Below are positions 13,727 to 14,968 of a stretch of DNA of 14,968 nt, one piece after another; position 1 is the first letter of the stretch; each line of letters opens with the position of its first letter. The notes below the pieces were generated by a model. The model saw only the letters and a program-made list of their open reading frames with translations, did not search any database and was not told the DNA's origin. The DNA is from Armatimonadota bacterium (GTDB lineage: Bacteria > Armatimonadota > UBA5829): NCBI GenBank assembly GCA_026415535.1, contig JAOAGX010000020.1, positions 1 through 14,968 on the forward strand. Direction: 5' to 3'. The translations under genes and the position numbers were made by a program.

Positions 13727-14082
13727 CTTTCCTCCTCTCGAATCGGCCGCCCGTTGAGCTTTCGCTCTATCAGCTTCAACACCGCAAACATCGCCAGCGC
13801 GACTATCAACGCCAGCAGCATTCCCCAGCCGAGCTTCTCCGGGCTCCCTTCGGGCGCCGTCTTCCATTGCTTGTAGATATACTTCAGGCCCGCCACAACC
13901 GAACCCAGCGCCCACCAGTAGCCGTGTATGTGGCCGATCCAGCTATACTCGCCCTCCAGCTTCTTGCCTTCGGCCTGCGCCTTTGCCTTCTCGCGCTCCA
14001 CGGCTTCCCGTACCGCACGCGCGGCCCTGATAGCAATCAGGACAACTGCGGCACTAACAATAAGCAGGGCCAGTATCCACAT
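13723..14082 (-). CDS. Small membrane protein, unrecognised
   Basis: A 119-aa protein with about three hydrophobic segments (roughly 2-19, 48-70 and 85-105). A highly charged Ala/Glu/Lys helix (about 20-42, EREKAKAQAEGKK) lies between the first and second. WIGHIHGYWWALG (48-60) is a distinctive His/Trp-rich block at the start of the second segment; no metal-binding motif is obvious. The ATG at 14082 was chosen over a GTG at 14121: GGAGAGG lies upstream but 11 nt away, and the hydrophobic segment begins right after the Met. The gene starts 71 nt after hdrA ends and overlaps the secreted-protein gene by 4 nt. It could anchor a partner at the membrane, but nothing in the sequence proves a link to Hdr. 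Confidence 0.65.
   Translation of the reverse strand: MWILALLIVSAAVVLIAIRAARAVREAVEREKAKAQAEGKKLEGEYSWIGHIHGYWWALGSVVAGLKYIYKQWKTAPEGSPEKLGWGMLLALIVALAMFAVLKLIERKLNGRPIREEES
13731..13736 (-). promoter_or_regulatory. Shine-Dalgarno deciding the secreted-protein TTG start
   Basis: AGGAGG on the minus strand sits 4 nt before TTG 13726-13724, inside the last codons of the membrane-protein gene. Together with the TTGA stop/start overlap it supports coupled translation. Confidence 0.7.
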
Positions 14083-14152
14083 CTCAATTGACGCCTCTCC
14101 GATACACGGCCTTGATGTCACGGGCTGGCGAACGATCTGTACGCCGAACGCC

Positions 14153-14968
14153 TTATCCCCTACTCTTCACCATGTCCGCCAACGCATCTATCTCCGCAAG
14201 TATCTGCTTGCCCTCAAAACCCCTGAGTCTAGCGGAGCCGGAGCGGCATGCAGCAGCACACGTTCCGCAACCTTTGCAAATTCCCTCGTTGACACGCGCA
14301 ACGGTTTTCATAACCGGGCTGTCGCGCGTTGAACGCTCGCGATCTGGAATCTCGATCATCTCAATGGCCGTGAACGGACACACCTCGCTGCACAGCCCGC
14401 ATCCTACGCAAGTGTCCTCATTTATGTAAGCTATCATCGGTTCAGACAGGATAGCCTCCTTGCTGAAGAGGCCGATCGCCTTAGACGCCGCGCCGCTCGC
14501 TTGCGCAACTGTATCTGGAATATCCTTCGGATACTGGCATGCTCCCGCCAGGTAGATGCCGTCGGTTAGCACCTCGACCGGCTTCAGCTTTGGGTGTGCC
14601 TCAGAGAACCAATCGTACTGATCCGTTGATATCCCCAGCTTGCGTGCAAGTTCTTTTGCATCCGGCTGCGGCTTCATCGCGGTCGCCAATACGACAAGGT
14701 CTGCCCGGACCTCCACAGGCTTTCCAAGCAGTGTATCCGCACCCTTCACTACAAGCTGGTCACCATCGGGATATATGCGCGAGACTCGACCGCGGATGTA
14801 GTGCGCTCCGTATTCCTCAATTGTTCGACGCACGAACTCCTCGTAACCCTTGCCGCCCGCGCGGATGTCCATATAGAACACGTACGTCTCGACGTCGTGC
14901 AGCTTGTCTTTGGCAAGAAGTGCCTGCTTGGCGTTATACATGCCGCAAACCTTGGAACAATAAGGGTA
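14153..14968 (-). CDS. hdrA: Heterodisulfide reductase subunit A, C-terminal part (cut by window edge)
   Basis: The window holds the last 271 residues of an HdrA-type flavo-iron-sulfur protein; the N-terminal Fe-S region and much of the FAD domain lie beyond the right edge. In HdrA/MvhD systems this subunit carries the FAD that bifurcates electrons. Seen in order: PYCSKVCGMYNAKQA (2-16), the HdrA cysteine block that precedes KQA; FYMDIRAGGKGYEEFVRR (31-48); LVVLATAMKPQP (91-102); GIYLAGACQYPKDIPD (137-152); then two ferredoxin motifs with Cys187, 190, 193, 197 and Cys231, 234, 237, 241, and the ending LRGFEGKQILAEIDAL. The first block has Cys-Gly where many relatives have Cys-Cys. The open frame continues through the window edge, so the ATG at 14941 is internal. 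It is upstream of mvhD and the Flx-type genes on the same strand. Confidence 0.93.
   Translation of the reverse strand, partial: YPYCSKVCGMYNAKQALLAKDKLHDVETYVFYMDIRAGGKGYEEFVRRTIEEYGAHYIRGRVSRIYPDGDQLVVKGADTLLGKPVEVRADLVVLATAMKPQPDAKELARKLGISTDQYDWFSEAHPKLKPVEVLTDGIYLAGACQYPKDIPDTVAQASGAASKAIGLFSKEAILSEPMIAYINEDTCVGCGLCSEVCPFTAIEMIEIPDRERSTRDSPVMKTVARVNEGICKGCGTCAAACRSGSARLRGFEGKQILAEIDALADMVKSRG

Noticed and set aside
13727..13915. Extended N-terminus of the secreted protein
   Set aside because: The extra 63 codons overlap the membrane-protein gene in another frame and read as Arg/Gly/Ala-rich shadow sequence. The signal peptide and AGGAGG site begin at 13726.

Overview
The window reads as chromosome of an anaerobic or facultatively anaerobic bacterium. 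Shine-Dalgarno sites, Tat signal peptides on two oxidoreductases and an ApbE flavin transferase are bacterial. The right half is a soluble electron-transfer locus of the Flx-Hdr / HdrA-MvhD type. I cannot name the phylum from the sequence. Tat-exported Gfo/Idh/MocA pairs together with dispersed 'GTCATTCTGAGCG' hairpin repeats would fit an environmental lineage such as Armatimonadota, Acidobacteriota or a candidate phylum, but that is a guess.

Layout. A minus-strand ABC exporter gene runs off the left edge (1-235). A divergent spacer (236-728) holds short tandem repeats and dispersed elements. Two plus-strand transporter genes follow as an operon: a CPA2 cation/proton antiporter with two RCK domains (729-3092) and an MFS transporter (3107-4438). 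From 4753 to the right edge everything is on the minus strand. In transcription order (right to left) this is: the C-terminal part of HdrA (14153-14968, cut by the edge); a small membrane protein and a secreted protein, translationally coupled (14082-12923); an MvhD/FlxD-type protein (12632-12147); an FrhB-like/4Fe-4S protein (11700-10753); a HydB/AsrA-like 4Fe-4S protein (10658-9624); and a HydG/FlxA-like FAD/NAD(P) oxidoreductase (9479-8625). A likely terminator follows, then two Tat-exported Gfo/Idh/MocA oxidoreductases (8493-7228 and 7163-5856), then ApbE (5607-4753).

How it may work. The NAD(P)H-side flavoprotein, two Fe-S proteins, MvhD and HdrA together make a plausible cytoplasmic complex. 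Electrons from NAD(P)H would pass through Fe-S proteins and MvhD to the bifurcating flavin of HdrA. HdrB and HdrC are not in the window and may lie beyond the right edge. Two unrecognised genes sit between hdrA and mvhD.

The most unusual signal is non-coding. About twelve copies, intact or decayed, of a roughly 26-bp element occupy the intergenic spacers. Most of the better copies carry a tandem array of short units (14, 17 or 19 bp, constant within a locus) that always lies on the same side, the CGTCAT side. In the three clearest arrays each unit is the 5' end of the element plus a locus-specific tail of a few bases. The element itself can fold into a hairpin with tandem G.A mismatches and a variable loop, and its stem shows compensatory changes between copies. 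One decayed copy supplies the stop codon of an Fe-S protein gene.
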